DNA of 64,000 bases from Caryophanales bacterium UBA3631 (lineage in GTDB: Bacteria > Bacillota_I > Bacilli_A > RF39 > UBA660): positions 1 through 64,000 of the forward strand of contig DFLA01000046.1 in NCBI GenBank assembly GCA_002374055.1, read 5' to 3'. The position numbers were made by a program, and so were the translations under genes. Numbering within the stretch: position 1 is the first letter of the stretch; every line of letters begins with the position of its first letter. Below are positions 49,907 to 59,524 of this stretch, piece by piece. The notes under the pieces are model-generated. The model was not told the DNA's origin. It worked only from the letters and a program-made list of their open reading frames with translations, and searched no databases.

Positions 49907-52489
49907 CTACTTTGCTTCGTATAAGTTATCTCCTATATTTATATCTACTTTTAATGGTACATTTAATTTATATGTATTTTCCATTGTTTCTTTTAATATA
50001 GTTTTGATTTCTTCTAATTCGTCTTTCTTTGTATCAATTACAAGTTCGTCGTGGATTTGTAGTATCATTTTTGATTTAAGATTTTTTTCTTTTATTTTTT
50101 TGTGTACTTCTACCATTGCTTTTTTTATTATATCTGCACTGGTTCCTTGTATTGGTGTATTTAGTGCCATTCTTTCTCCTGCTTGTCTTATCATGTAGTT
50201 TTTGTTTTGTAGTTCTGGTATTATTCTAATTCTATTAAATAGTGTTTTTACATATCCTAATTCATGGGCTTCTTTTATCGTTTTATCCATGTATTCTTTT
50301 ATTCCTGGATATGTATTTAGATAGTTATCTATAAATCCTTTTGCTTCGTATGTTGGTATATTTAGGTTTTCTGATAATCCATAGCTGCTTATTCCATATA
50401 TTATTCCAAAGTTTACTGCTTTTGCGACTCTTCTTTCTTGTGATGTTATTTCATTTATGTCTTTTTTAAATATATCACTTGCTGTTTTTGAGTGTATATC
50501 TAAATCGTTATTGAATGCTTTTATTAATGATTCAACTTGCGCAATACTTGATAGTATTCTTAGTTCTATTTGTGAATAGTCTCCACTCATTATTAATGAT
50601 TCTTCGCTTGGAATGAATGCTTTTCTTATTAACTTTCCGTATTCGTCTCGTGCTGGTATATTTTGCAAGTTTGGTTCTTGACTTGATAGTCTACCTGTTC
50701 TTGTGAGTGCTTGATTATATATTGTATGTATTTTATTGTCACTTTGTATTTCTTTTATTAGTCCTTCTATATATGTTGTATATAGTTTTGTTAGACTTCT
50801 ATATTCTAGTATTTTTTCTATTATAGGATGTTTTTCTTTTAGCTTATTTAATACATCAACTGCTGTTGAATATCCTGTTTTTCCTTTTTTTCCATGTGGT
50901 AATTCTAGTTTTTCAAATAGTATTTCTCCTAGTTGTTGAGGGGATGATATATTAAATTCTTCTCCTGCTAAATCGTATATTTCTTTTGTTAATACTTCTA
51001 CTTTTTTTTCTATTTCTTTTCCCATTTCTTCTAATGTTTTTTTATCTACTTTTATTCCGTCGTATTCCATGTCGCCTAGTACTATTCCAAGTGGCATTTC
51101 GATATTTTTAAATAGATCATACATTTCTTTGTTTTTTAATTTGTTTGTTAATTCTTCTTCTGTTTCATATATAAATTTTGCTTTTAATACTGCGTTTTTA
51201 GCAATTATATCTTCTTCTGGTTTTAGTTCTGCATGTTTACCGAATATTGTTTCATAGAATGGAATATTGTAACCTAATTGGTTAGATAGATATGCTATAT
51301 CGTCTTTTAGGTTATATTCTAAGAGATATGCTGCTAACATTGTATCAAATTCTATATAATTAACATCTATATTGTTTTCTTTTAATACTACGTATAGTTT
51401 TTTTTCATCATATGTTATTAGTTCCTGTTCTTTTAGAAAACTTGGTTGTTTTAGTATTATTTCTTTTGGTATATAAATTGATTCATTTTTATTATATACT
51501 GCCATTCCTAGTATTTCTGATTTATGGTAGTTTGTTCCTAATATTTCAAGATATACAGCTGATTTTTCGTTTATATTTATTTCATCGATGTTTTTAATTA
51601 TTTTATAACTTATTTCTTCTTGTTTTTTTATTTGTGTTTTTTTTAGAAATGAATAGAATTCTAGTTCTTCATACATTTTGTTTAATTCTTCTATATTTGG
51701 TTTTCTATATTCTAAGTCATTAATATTAATTTCCATAGGTACTTCTTTATAGATTGTGGCAAGTTCATATGACTCATATGCATCGTTTTTTCCAGCTATT
51801 AGTTTTTCTTTTGTTGCGCCTTTTATTTTATCTATATTTTCATATATTCCGTCTAGTGTTTTATATTCATGAAGTAGTTTTAAGGCTCCTTTTTCTCCTA
51901 TTCCTTTTACTCCTTTAATGTTATCTGATGAGTCTCCCATTAAGGCTTTTAAGTCTATTATATTTATTGGGTCTATTCCCCATTCACTCTTAAATGATTC
52001 TTCTGTATATCTAATGTAGTCTTTTGATTTTAATAGTTTTATATTTACTGTTTTTGTTATTAGTTGTAAGAGGTCTTTATCACTACTAATTATTGTTCCT
52101 GTGTATTCAGGATCGTTTTCACAGAATTCAGCGAATGTTCCTATTATATCGTCTGCTTCATAGTTTTCTATTTCATAATATGTTATTCCCATTTTTGTAA
52201 GTAATTCTTTTGCCACAGGAAATTGTAATTTTAATTCATCTGGCATTTCTATTCTTCCCGCTTTATAGTCTTTATATTTTTCGTGCCTGAATGTTTTTCC
52301 TTTGTCAAAGGCAACTATTATATGTGTTGGTTTTTCTTCTTCTAATATTTTATTTATCATATTTGTAAAGCCAAATAGTCCGTTTGTTGGGAATCCTTTA
52401 CTATTTTTCATAAAGTTTCCATTATATGCTGTTGCGTAATAGCTCCTAAATAATAAATTATTTCCGTCTACTAGTATTAAGTTTTTCAT
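49907..52489 (-). CDS. polA: DNA polymerase I
   Basis: This polymerase does repair and Okazaki fragment maturation. The N-terminal 5' nuclease is complete (LILVDGNNLLFRSYYAT, DADDIIGT-like AEDDIIG region, ISSDKDLLQL). The 3'-5' exonuclease region is present but lacks the DxE residues (YLEILGTNY), as in Bacillus PolA, so it does no proofreading. The polymerase has GDYSQIELRIL, RRVAKAVNFGIIYG and LQIHDELVID. The length (860 aa) is normal. GGTGATAAT precedes the ATG. Confidence 0.97.
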   Translation of the reverse strand: MKNLILVDGNNLLFRSYYATAYNGNFMKNSKGFPTNGLFGFTNMINKILEEEKPTHIIVAFDKGKTFRHEKYKDYKAGRIEMPDELKLQFPVAKELLTKMGITYYEIENYEADDIIGTFAEFCENDPEYTGTIISSDKDLLQLITKTVNIKLLKSKDYIRYTEESFKSEWGIDPINIIDLKALMGDSSDNIKGVKGIGEKGALKLLHEYKTLDGIYENIDKIKGATKEKLIAGKNDAYESYELATIYKEVPMEININDLEYRKPNIEELNKMYEELEFYSFLKKTQIKKQEEISYKIIKNIDEININEKSAVYLEILGTNYHKSEILGMAVYNKNESIYIPKEIILKQPSFLKEQELITYDEKKLYVVLKENNIDVNYIEFDTMLAAYLLEYNLKDDIAYLSNQLGYNIPFYETIFGKHAELKPEEDIIAKNAVLKAKFIYETEEELTNKLKNKEMYDLFKNIEMPLGIVLGDMEYDGIKVDKKTLEEMGKEIEKKVEVLTKEIYDLAGEEFNISSPQQLGEILFEKLELPHGKKGKTGYSTAVDVLNKLKEKHPIIEKILEYRSLTKLYTTYIEGLIKEIQSDNKIHTIYNQALTRTGRLSSQEPNLQNIPARDEYGKLIRKAFIPSEESLIMSGDYSQIELRILSSIAQVESLIKAFNNDLDIHSKTASDIFKKDINEITSQERRVAKAVNFGIIYGISSYGLSENLNIPTYEAKGFIDNYLNTYPGIKEYMDKTIKEAHELGYVKTLFNRIRIIPELQNKNYMIRQAGERMALNTPIQGTSADIIKKAMVEVHKKIKEKNLKSKMILQIHDELVIDTKKDELEEIKTILKETMENTYKLNVPLKVDINIGDNLYEAK

Positions 52490-52568
52490 ATTATCACCAA
52501 TAATATTTTATCAAATCATTTATATTTAGTCCATTTATTTGAATTAATTTAAATTTTTATTTTGTATA

Positions 52569-52612
52569 ATAAAAACCGTAAACACTCTATAATGTTTACA
52601 GTTTTTATTCCT
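52569..52612 (-). terminator. Terminator of the 64-aa gene
   Basis: GTAAACA/TGTTTAC stem with surrounding A- and T-runs. Confidence 0.7.
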
Positions 52613-52622
52613 TTTTATTCTT

Positions 52623-52817
52623 TTATTTTGTTATTAATCCAATAATTAAGCTACAGATTATTACTCCAAATGTCAATACTAGTGTATTTAATCTGTCATT
52701 ATTGATTATTAGTGCATCGCTCATTTTTGCATATGGCTTTGTACTTTTTTTACTGTAGGATTTTTTTAAATCATACAATTCTTGCATTCTATCATTTTTT
52801 TCAGATGTGTAATTCAT
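52623..52817 (-). CDS. Small tail-anchored membrane protein
   Basis: A 64-aa protein with a basic soluble N-terminal half (KKSYSKKSTKPYAKMSD) and a C-terminal membrane helix (residues ~43-62). AGTAGGAGGGATTAT is a strong ribosome site, and it has its own terminator. No family recognised. A tail-anchored topology is inferred. Confidence 0.65.
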   Translation of the reverse strand: MNYTSEKNDRMQELYDLKKSYSKKSTKPYAKMSDALIINNDRLNTLVLTFGVIICSLIIGLITK

Positions 52818-52958
52818 ATAATCCCTCCTACTGTCTTAATTATATCAGTCGTGTTTTTTATTGTCACTATTTATGTGTGTCAAATTTATGTTGTTTACAT
52901 TTTTTATTGTAAAGTGTCTACTTTTTTATTTTTTCATATATTATTTTAGGTGATTGTC

Positions 52959-53369
52959 TTGAAGAAGTTTTTTGTTTTTTTTGTTTTATTTTTATGTGGG
53001 TGTTCAAATAAAGTGGTTTTAAATTGCAGTTATGTTGATAACAGTTCTATATTAGGCAGTAAAAAAGTTAATGATGTTATTACTTTTAATAATGACAAGA
53101 TTGTATCTTACAAGCGTAATATAATTTTTAGTTTAAATAGTGATGTAAGTAGGAATTCAAAAAGTGTTTATAAGATTGTTAAATTAGAGGGTAAGGCTTT
53201 AAAAAAATATATTGGTGGTAAGTATAGGATTAAACGTAATGATGATAGTGTTAGTATGTCTTTTAGAAGTAAAAGATTTAATAATTTAAAATATATTGGA
53301 ATTGATAGTAGTTATGGTTATGAACAGGTGACAAGTGTTTATAGTGAGTTAGGATTTGCATGCAAATAA
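52959..53369 (+). CDS. Small lipoprotein of unknown function, TTG start
   Basis: The N-terminus MKKFFVFFVLFLCGCSNK is a lipoprotein signal with Cys at position 15. AGGTGATTGTC precedes TTG at 52959, which gives the normal signal length; a GTG three codons earlier lies in the site itself. The mature ~120 residues are basic and beta-rich, with paired Cys (NCSY and the final FACK) that may form a disulfide. No family recognised. Confidence 0.72.
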   Translation: MKKFFVFFVLFLCGCSNKVVLNCSYVDNSSILGSKKVNDVITFNNDKIVSYKRNIIFSLNSDVSRNSKSVYKIVKLEGKALKKYIGGKYRIKRNDDSVSMSFRSKRFNNLKYIGIDSSYGYEQVTSVYSELGFACK

Positions 53370-53396
53370 AAACTCTATTTTATAGAGTTTATTGTG
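53366..53396. terminator. Terminator of the small lipoprotein gene
   Basis: AAACTCTAT/ATAGAGTTT stem. Confidence 0.7.
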
Positions 53397-53403
53397 ATTT
53401 ATA

Positions 53404-53619
53404 TTAGTTTTTTGGTAGTTTTTTTGTTAATGTTGTTATGAATTCTTCTATTTCTTCTTTTGATTCTTCTGGAGTTCCATAATAACATTCTTTTAAAGTA
53501 GTTAAATTGAATTCTATGTCCATGAGCATATATTCTCTACGCATTTTTTGCATTTCACGTAATATGCGCATTGATTCTACAAGTTGTCTTCTAATTTTTA
53601 TTAAATCATTTTTATTCAT
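53404..53619 (-). CDS. Small helical protein of unknown function
   Basis: This 71-aa protein is mostly one long helix or helical hairpin (IRRQLVESMRILREMQKMRREYM) with charged ends. The AGGGAG site fits the second ATG at 53619 better than one two codons earlier. No signal or membrane segment. No family recognised. Confidence 0.6.
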   Translation of the reverse strand: MNKNDLIKIRRQLVESMRILREMQKMRREYMLMDIEFNLTTLKECYYGTPEESKEEIEEFITTLTKKLPKN

Positions 53620-53697
53620 AGTCATTCTCCCTTGAGGTCATATAATAACACATTATTATTTTTTTTGCAAATATTATAGATTGTAGATTGTTTTAAA

Positions 53698-53753
53698 AAA
53701 AACTAGTATTTTTAAAGTGTCCAAAATGGTGTTCACTTCATTTTACTAGTTTA
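53698..53753 (-). terminator. Long terminator hairpin
   Basis: AAACTAGTA/TACTAGTTT outer stem, AAGTG/CACTT inner stem and T8 on the minus strand, at the stop of the 74-aa gene. Confidence 0.65.
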
Positions 53754-53975
53754 TCTTACTTTTTGCTTTGATTCTTCAATTTTTTCTCCCCAGCAAAAGT
53801 ATTGTAGATTTTCTTTATAGTATTCTGGATATTCTTTTCTAAATGAAGAGTCTATATAATTCCATATTTCCTGTTCTGTTTTGTTTGTATTTTTCGCAAT
53901 TGCTGAAACTGGTATATTAGCTAATAATGAAAAGTCTAATATAGCTTTTAGATTATCTGTTTTTGCTTTTTCCAT
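53751..53975 (-). CDS. Small protein of unknown function
   Basis: A 74-aa soluble protein. The first half (KAILDFSLLANIPVSAIAKNTNKTEQEIWNYI) looks like a compact helix-turn-helix-type fold. The end is charged. GAAAGGGG precedes the ATG. A DNA-binding role is only a guess. It is followed by an unusually long terminator hairpin. Confidence 0.6.
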   Translation of the reverse strand: MEKAKTDNLKAILDFSLLANIPVSAIAKNTNKTEQEIWNYIDSSFRKEYPEYYKENLQYFCWGEKIEESKQKVR

Positions 53976-54015
53976 TTTAAATCCCCTTTCGTTAGATTTT
54001 TATTATACACTTTTT

Positions 54016-54735
54016 TTAATTTTTGTCAAATTTAACAATATTAAATCCATAGTCTTGCGCCATTTCAATACATTTTTTATCATTAATATGCATACAATAT
54101 ACTTTATTTTTTAAATAATTTGGTATTAGATTATTAAGTTCGCCAATATAGACGTGAACGTTATTTTTGGTATTAGTACTTGTTGTATCAACATATATTT
54201 TATCAATGTCTTTGTTACTTGAAATTATATTTGAAACATTATTTAATTCTTTTGTATCGCCTGAATAGTATATTAATCCATTTTTTGTGTCAAATAATAT
54301 ACCATAACTAGGTATTTGGGATACATGTTCAGTTTTTAAAAATCTTATGTTATTAAATAGTTTATATTTATTATCAAATTCTGTTTCATCAATAATTCTA
54401 TACATTTCTTTTGTACATCCAAATATTCTAATTAAATTTATTAAATCATCTTTGTATAAGCAGTCTTTTGAAATAATAATATTTACTTTTTTATTGATTA
54501 CATAGTAGCAGTACATAATTAGACTGCCTATACTTCCTATATGGTCTGAGTGTGTATGTGTAATCATTAGATTTATACAATTTATATCATCTAATAGTTT
54601 ATTTTCTATTATTCTTTCAAATATACTTTCTCCACAGTCAATTAAGAATAATTCATTTTTGTCAATGAAGTAAGCAGATGTATTTCCTTCATAACTATTA
54701 AAGGCACTTCCTCTTCCTAAAAATAATAGTTCCAT
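54016..54735 (-). CDS. MBL-fold metallo-hydrolase
   Basis: This 239-aa protein of the metallo-beta-lactamase superfamily shows THTHSDHIGSIGSL (HxHxDH motif), the downstream Asp in YYSGDTKELN, and a His in KVYCMHIND. It resembles the RNase Z/MBL hydrolase group but is too short and divergent for a substrate call. TTGGTGATAT precedes the ATG. It stands between small unknown genes and polC. Confidence 0.82.
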   Translation of the reverse strand: MELLFLGRGSAFNSYEGNTSAYFIDKNELFLIDCGESIFERIIENKLLDDINCINLMITHTHSDHIGSIGSLIMYCYYVINKKVNIIISKDCLYKDDLINLIRIFGCTKEMYRIIDETEFDNKYKLFNNIRFLKTEHVSQIPSYGILFDTKNGLIYYSGDTKELNNVSNIISSNKDIDKIYVDTTSTNTKNNVHVYIGELNNLIPNYLKNKVYCMHINDKKCIEMAQDYGFNIVKFDKN

Positions 54736-54759
54736 AATATCACCAATATGATTATAACA

Positions 54760-54786
54760 AAAAAAGCCTATTTTTAAAATAGACTT
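54760..54786 (-). terminator. polC terminator
   Basis: AAGTCTATTT/AATAGGCTT stem and T7, overlapping the stop codon. Confidence 0.8.
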
Positions 54787-57700
54787 AATTGGCTTGATTC
54801 ATCCATGCCATCGAATATTCCCATTTCCTTCATCTTATCCATAAGTGTTTGTGATATTTTTGCTCTTGTTTGTACTTCTTCTATACTTATGAATTCTCTT
54901 TTTTCTCTTTCTGCTACTATGTTTTTAGCGACTGTATCTCCTAGTCCATCTATTGAGTTAAATGGTGGATATATTTCTGTATCGCTTTTTACTTTGAATG
55001 TTGTTGCTTCACTTTCATAAAGGTCTACATTTAGGAATTTTATTCCTCTAGCTGCTGCTTCCAGACAGACGTGAAGTGATTCATATACTCCATTATCTTT
55101 ATTTGTTGCTTCTCTTCCTTTATTTGTTATTTCTAGTAGTTTCATTTTTATTGCGTCGTATCCTTTTATCATTGATTCTACGTCAAAGTCTGTCGCTTTA
55201 CTTGTTAGCCATGATGCATAGTAGTATGCCGGCATATGTACTTTAAACCAAGCAATTCTGAATGCGCTTATTACGTATGCAGCTGCATGGGCTTTAGGGA
55301 ACATGTATTTTATTTTTGCGCATGATTCTATGAACCAGTCTGCAATTCCTGCATCTCTCATAGTTTGTTCATATTCTACCCATTGGTCATGGTCTTTTGG
55401 TTTACTTGCTCTTCCTTTTCTTACGAACTCCATTATTTTGAATGCTTTTATTGGAGGCAATCCATTATACATTAGGTATACCATGATATCGTCACGACAT
55501 CCTATAACTTGACTAAATGGTACTACGTTATTTCTTATTAATTCTTGAGCGTTTCCTAACCATACGTCTGTACCATGTGATAGACCTGATATTTTTATTA
55601 ATTCTGCGAAAGTTGTTGGTTTTGTGTCAACTAACATTTGTAGTGTAAATTTTGTTCCAAATTCAGGAATTCCTAATGTTCCTGTTTCACACATTATTTG
55701 TTCTTTAGTTACTCCTAATGGTTCTGGTGACAGGAATATTCCCATTGTTTCTTTATCGTCTAGTGGTACTGTTGTTACGTCCATTCCAGTTGCGACTTGT
55801 ATCATTCTAAGTTGTGTTGGGTCTGAGTGTCCTAAGATATCCAGTTTTAATACGTCTTGGTCGATTGCGTGGTAATCAAAGTGTGTGGTTCTCCAAGCAC
55901 TTGTTGGATCGTCTGCCGGGAATTGGAATGGTGTAAAGTCAAATACATCCATATAGTCTGGTATAACTACTATTCCTCCTGGGTGTTGTCCTGTTGTTCT
56001 TTTAACTCCTGTACATCCAATTGACAGTCTTTCTATTTCTGCATTACGCATTACTATATTTTTATCTTCACAGTATCCTTTTACGAAGCCGAATGCTGTT
56101 TTTTCTGCAACTGTTCCTATTGTTCCTGCTCTATATACGTTATCTACTCCGAATAATACTTTTGTATATTCATGGGCTGATGCTTGGTTTAAATCGGAGA
56201 AGTTAAGGTCTATATCTGGAACTTTGTCTGCGTTAAATCCAAGGAATGTTGCGAATGGCATGTCTTGTCCATCTTTTATCATTGGTGTATGACAATTTGG
56301 ACATTCATGGTTTGGAAGGTCAAATCCTGATGAGTAGGTTGCTCCTAGTTCGTTTCCTTCATCATCTTGGAATATGCTTAGTTTACATTTATCGCATCTA
56401 TAGTGTGCTGGTAGTGGATTTACTTCTGTTATTCCCATCATTGTTGCGACGAAGCTTGAACCAACTGATCCACGGGATCCAACTAGGTATCCATCATCAT
56501 TTGAGTGTTTAACTAGTCTTTGTGCGATTAGGTAGATTGGATCAAATCCTCCACCTATTATTCCTCCTAGTGTTTTCTTTAGTTTCTTTTCAAGTGCATC
56601 CCCTTCTAATGGTTCTTCACTAGTTTCTTTTACATTTTGTCTTACTAGGTCTTTTACTGCTTCTATTCCTTTTAGTATTACCTCATGTAGTTCTTTAAAT
56701 GATTCTATTTCTAATTCTTGTTCTTTAAGGTTTTTGTCTTTTAGGTTATATTTAATTGTGTTTAAAACTGCATCTCCATATAGTTCTTTTGCGATTCTTT
56801 CTTCTATGTTATATGGTAGTGGTTCTCCATACCATTCTTTAGCTTTGGTATATACTAGTTCTGTAACTACTTTTGGACAGTCTAGATAGTTTCCATCTTC
56901 TCCTTTTACTCTTGGTGAGAATGGTACTCCTCCTGTTTCTATAATTACTTCTATTATCTCTACCATATCAGCTATTTTATTAGTATTTTCTACTACTATT
57001 TCGAATGCTAATTCTCTCCCTAGGAATTCGAATGCATCTAACATTTCTCTTGTTGTTCTAAAGTGCATTGAAGGGATACTTGTTATGTTTTGTTTAGCAA
57101 GTGGATGTCTTCCTCCTCCTGGTACTTTTTGATTTACTATTATTTCTCTATAGATTTTATCTTCTTCTTTTAAATGATGTACGTCTCCCGTTGCGACTAT
57201 TATTTTTCCTGTTTCTTCTGTTACTCTTACTACTTTTCTTATGTTTTCTAGTATTTCTGCTTTTGAACCAAAGTCATTTGTTTGTAGTAGATGGTCGTAA
57301 CATTCTGGTGGTTGTACTTCTACATAGTCATAGAATTTTATTAGGTTTGTTAATTCTTCGTCTCCCTTACTTCTTGCTTCTGTGAATATTTCTGATTCGT
57401 AGCATCCACTTCCTATTAATAATCCTTCTCTATGTTTTTCTATTTCACTTCTTAGTATTCTTGGTGTTTTATATAGGTATGTTGTGTTAGCAAGTGAGAT
57501 TATTTTGAATAGGTTTTTTAGTCCTGTTTTATTAAGTGTTAGTATATTTATGTGGTGAGCTCTACCATATTTATGTATTTCTTTTTTATCAACTAATTTA
57601 TCTAAGTCTGATATTTTTTCTATGTTTCTATCTATTAGTTTTTTCATCATTTTATGGAATACTAGTGCGGTTCCTTCTGCATCGTAGTCTGCTCTATGGT

Positions 57701-59417
57701 GTGCGTCTTCATCCCATGGTACATCGTATCTTTTTACTAATGCGGATAGTCCATGTCTAGCGAAGTTATTGTCTAGTGTTCTTGATAGTTCTAGTGTGTC
57801 TATGACTGTGTTTGTAAATTTACCAAGGTTGTATTTTTTGTATGCCATTTCTAGGAATGATATATCGAATTTTGCGTTATGGGCAACCATTGGTAGGTCG
57901 CCTGTCCACTCTATGAAACGTTTTGTTACATTTTCTTCTGTATCTTTATCTTTTAACATTTCATCTGTTATAAGTGTTAATTCTGTTATTTTTTTAGGTA
58001 GTGGACAGTTTGGATTTATTAGTTCATCGAATCTATCTATTATTTCTCCATTTTTGATTTTAACGGCACCAATTTCAATCATTTGGTCTTTCCCTGCTGC
58101 GTTAAATCCTGTTGTTTCTGTATCGAATACTACAAATGTGTTGTCGATTAGATTTGTATCGTTTGGTCTTGTTACAATTATTACGGAGTCGTCTATCATT
58201 GTTAATTCTGTTCCATAGATAGCTTTGAATTTATCTTCTTCGTTTTCTACTCCTTTATTCATATCACATACTGTGTGGTATACGTCTGGGAATGCTTGAC
58301 ATCCATTATGGTCTGTTATTGCGATGGCTTTATGTCCCCATTTTTTTGCTTGTTTGATTAAAGCTTTTGGTTCTACTAATCCATCCATTTGACTCATTAC
58401 TGTATGTGCATGTAGTTCAACACGTTTTTTTTCTGCATCGTCTATTATTTCTTGTTCCTTGTGTTCAATTACATTCATATCTCTTATTTGGAATGTTAGT
58501 TCTTTTGCGTATTGATCGTCTTTGATATTTCCTTTTAGTCTGAACCATGAGCCAATACTCAAGTGACCTTTTATTGATTTAAATTCATCTTCATCGTTTA
58601 CAAATATTTTTGCGTATATACTATCTGTGTTGTCTGTTAGTTTTAGTGTTATTATTTTTAAGTCTGTTTTTGTTTCTATTATATCAGGATCTGCATAAAT
58701 GTATGCTTCTATTGTAACGTTGTTTTGCTCTGTAGCGATTTGATCCATTCTTATAGGTTTATCTTCTATTGTTCTTCCTATTACTACGTTGGGATTATCT
58801 TTTTCTACAATTAGTGGTGGCCTTTTGTAGTCTTTCGGAATGAATCTTTTCTTTTCTTCTTTTGGTTCTTCTGGTGGGGTTGGTTCTACATAGACTACTT
58901 CTTTATTTATTTCTTTATTTATCTCTTCTTGTATTTCATTGTTTAATTCTTCATTTATTATTATATTTATATTTATTTCTCCATATCCGTATCTTTTTAA
59001 ATTTGTTTTTAATAAATCAGATATTCCGTTTAGTTTCATTTTTTCTGCAAGATTTGCGACTTCTATAGTTAGTGTGTTGTTTTCTAGTTTTATATTATTG
59101 TTTTTAAACATTTGAAGAAGTGGTTGTTCTTCTTTTTTTAAGTCTAGTATATATCCATAGTAGTCTTTTAAGTAATCATCATTTATTTCTTGTGGTTTTA
59201 AAATAATTTCTGTATTATAGTCTTTAAATCTTAGTTTTAGTTTTTTTACTAGTTCTAGATATGCATTAAGTGGTAAAATGTTTTCTATTTCAAATATAAA
59301 TGAGTGTATTTTTGTATTTGTGTTTATAATTATTTTTAGATTTCCGTCTTTGAAGTATTTATAGTTTTCCTCATTGTATTTTAATTGTTCTAATAAAAGT
59401 TTTAATTTATCATGCAT
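54774..59417 (-). CDS. polC: DNA polymerase III alpha subunit, PolC type
   Basis: This is the main replicative polymerase of low-GC Gram-positives. In order: an N-terminal region, an OB domain, a split PHP domain (VELHAHTVMSQMDGL), the 3'-5' exonuclease (TFVVFDTETTGFNAAGKD, AHNAKFDISFL, HRADYDAEGTAL). The polymerase follows (GSRGSVGSSFVATMMGITEVNPL, PDIDLNFSDLNQ) with a zinc-binding CDKC/CPNCH pair, and a helix-hairpin-helix tail. The length (1547 aa) is slightly above Bacillus PolC (about 1437). GGTGAGAAGT precedes the ATG at 59417. Confidence 0.97.
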   Translation of the reverse strand: MHDKLKLLLEQLKYNEENYKYFKDGNLKIIINTNTKIHSFIFEIENILPLNAYLELVKKLKLRFKDYNTEIILKPQEINDDYLKDYYGYILDLKKEEQPLLQMFKNNNIKLENNTLTIEVANLAEKMKLNGISDLLKTNLKRYGYGEININIIINEELNNEIQEEINKEINKEVVYVEPTPPEEPKEEKKRFIPKDYKRPPLIVEKDNPNVVIGRTIEDKPIRMDQIATEQNNVTIEAYIYADPDIIETKTDLKIITLKLTDNTDSIYAKIFVNDEDEFKSIKGHLSIGSWFRLKGNIKDDQYAKELTFQIRDMNVIEHKEQEIIDDAEKKRVELHAHTVMSQMDGLVEPKALIKQAKKWGHKAIAITDHNGCQAFPDVYHTVCDMNKGVENEEDKFKAIYGTELTMIDDSVIIVTRPNDTNLIDNTFVVFDTETTGFNAAGKDQMIEIGAVKIKNGEIIDRFDELINPNCPLPKKITELTLITDEMLKDKDTEENVTKRFIEWTGDLPMVAHNAKFDISFLEMAYKKYNLGKFTNTVIDTLELSRTLDNNFARHGLSALVKRYDVPWDEDAHHRADYDAEGTALVFHKMMKKLIDRNIEKISDLDKLVDKKEIHKYGRAHHINILTLNKTGLKNLFKIISLANTTYLYKTPRILRSEIEKHREGLLIGSGCYESEIFTEARSKGDEELTNLIKFYDYVEVQPPECYDHLLQTNDFGSKAEILENIRKVVRVTEETGKIIVATGDVHHLKEEDKIYREIIVNQKVPGGGRHPLAKQNITSIPSMHFRTTREMLDAFEFLGRELAFEIVVENTNKIADMVEIIEVIIETGGVPFSPRVKGEDGNYLDCPKVVTELVYTKAKEWYGEPLPYNIEERIAKELYGDAVLNTIKYNLKDKNLKEQELEIESFKELHEVILKGIEAVKDLVRQNVKETSEEPLEGDALEKKLKKTLGGIIGGGFDPIYLIAQRLVKHSNDDGYLVGSRGSVGSSFVATMMGITEVNPLPAHYRCDKCKLSIFQDDEGNELGATYSSGFDLPNHECPNCHTPMIKDGQDMPFATFLGFNADKVPDIDLNFSDLNQASAHEYTKVLFGVDNVYRAGTIGTVAEKTAFGFVKGYCEDKNIVMRNAEIERLSIGCTGVKRTTGQHPGGIVVIPDYMDVFDFTPFQFPADDPTSAWRTTHFDYHAIDQDVLKLDILGHSDPTQLRMIQVATGMDVTTVPLDDKETMGIFLSPEPLGVTKEQIMCETGTLGIPEFGTKFTLQMLVDTKPTTFAELIKISGLSHGTDVWLGNAQELIRNNVVPFSQVIGCRDDIMVYLMYNGLPPIKAFKIMEFVRKGRASKPKDHDQWVEYEQTMRDAGIADWFIESCAKIKYMFPKAHAAAYVISAFRIAWFKVHMPAYYYASWLTSKATDFDVESMIKGYDAIKMKLLEITNKGREATNKDNGVYESLHVCLEAAARGIKFLNVDLYESEATTFKVKSDTEIYPPFNSIDGLGDTVAKNIVAEREKREFISIEEVQTRAKISQTLMDKMKEMGIFDGMDESSQLSLF

Positions 59418-59443
59418 ACTTCTCACCATTAATTATTTTAACA

Positions 59444-59471
59444 AAAAAAAAGTATTAATTTAATACTTTTA
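59444..59471 (-). terminator. Terminator upstream of polC
   Basis: AAAGTATTA/TAATACTTT stem with a long T-run on the minus strand; it closes the Fic gene at 59525 although it lies about 50 nt past its stop. Confidence 0.65.
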
Positions 59472-59524
59472 AGATAGTTTTTTTATTTTTTTATTTTAGA
59501 TTTTATTTATATTGTTGTCAATTA

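Noticed and set aside
53700..53750. Possible insertion sequence end (GTGTCCAAAATGGTGTTCACTT-like palindrome halves)
   Set aside because: It is fully explained as a long terminator hairpin of the 74-aa gene; no transposase or second end is present.
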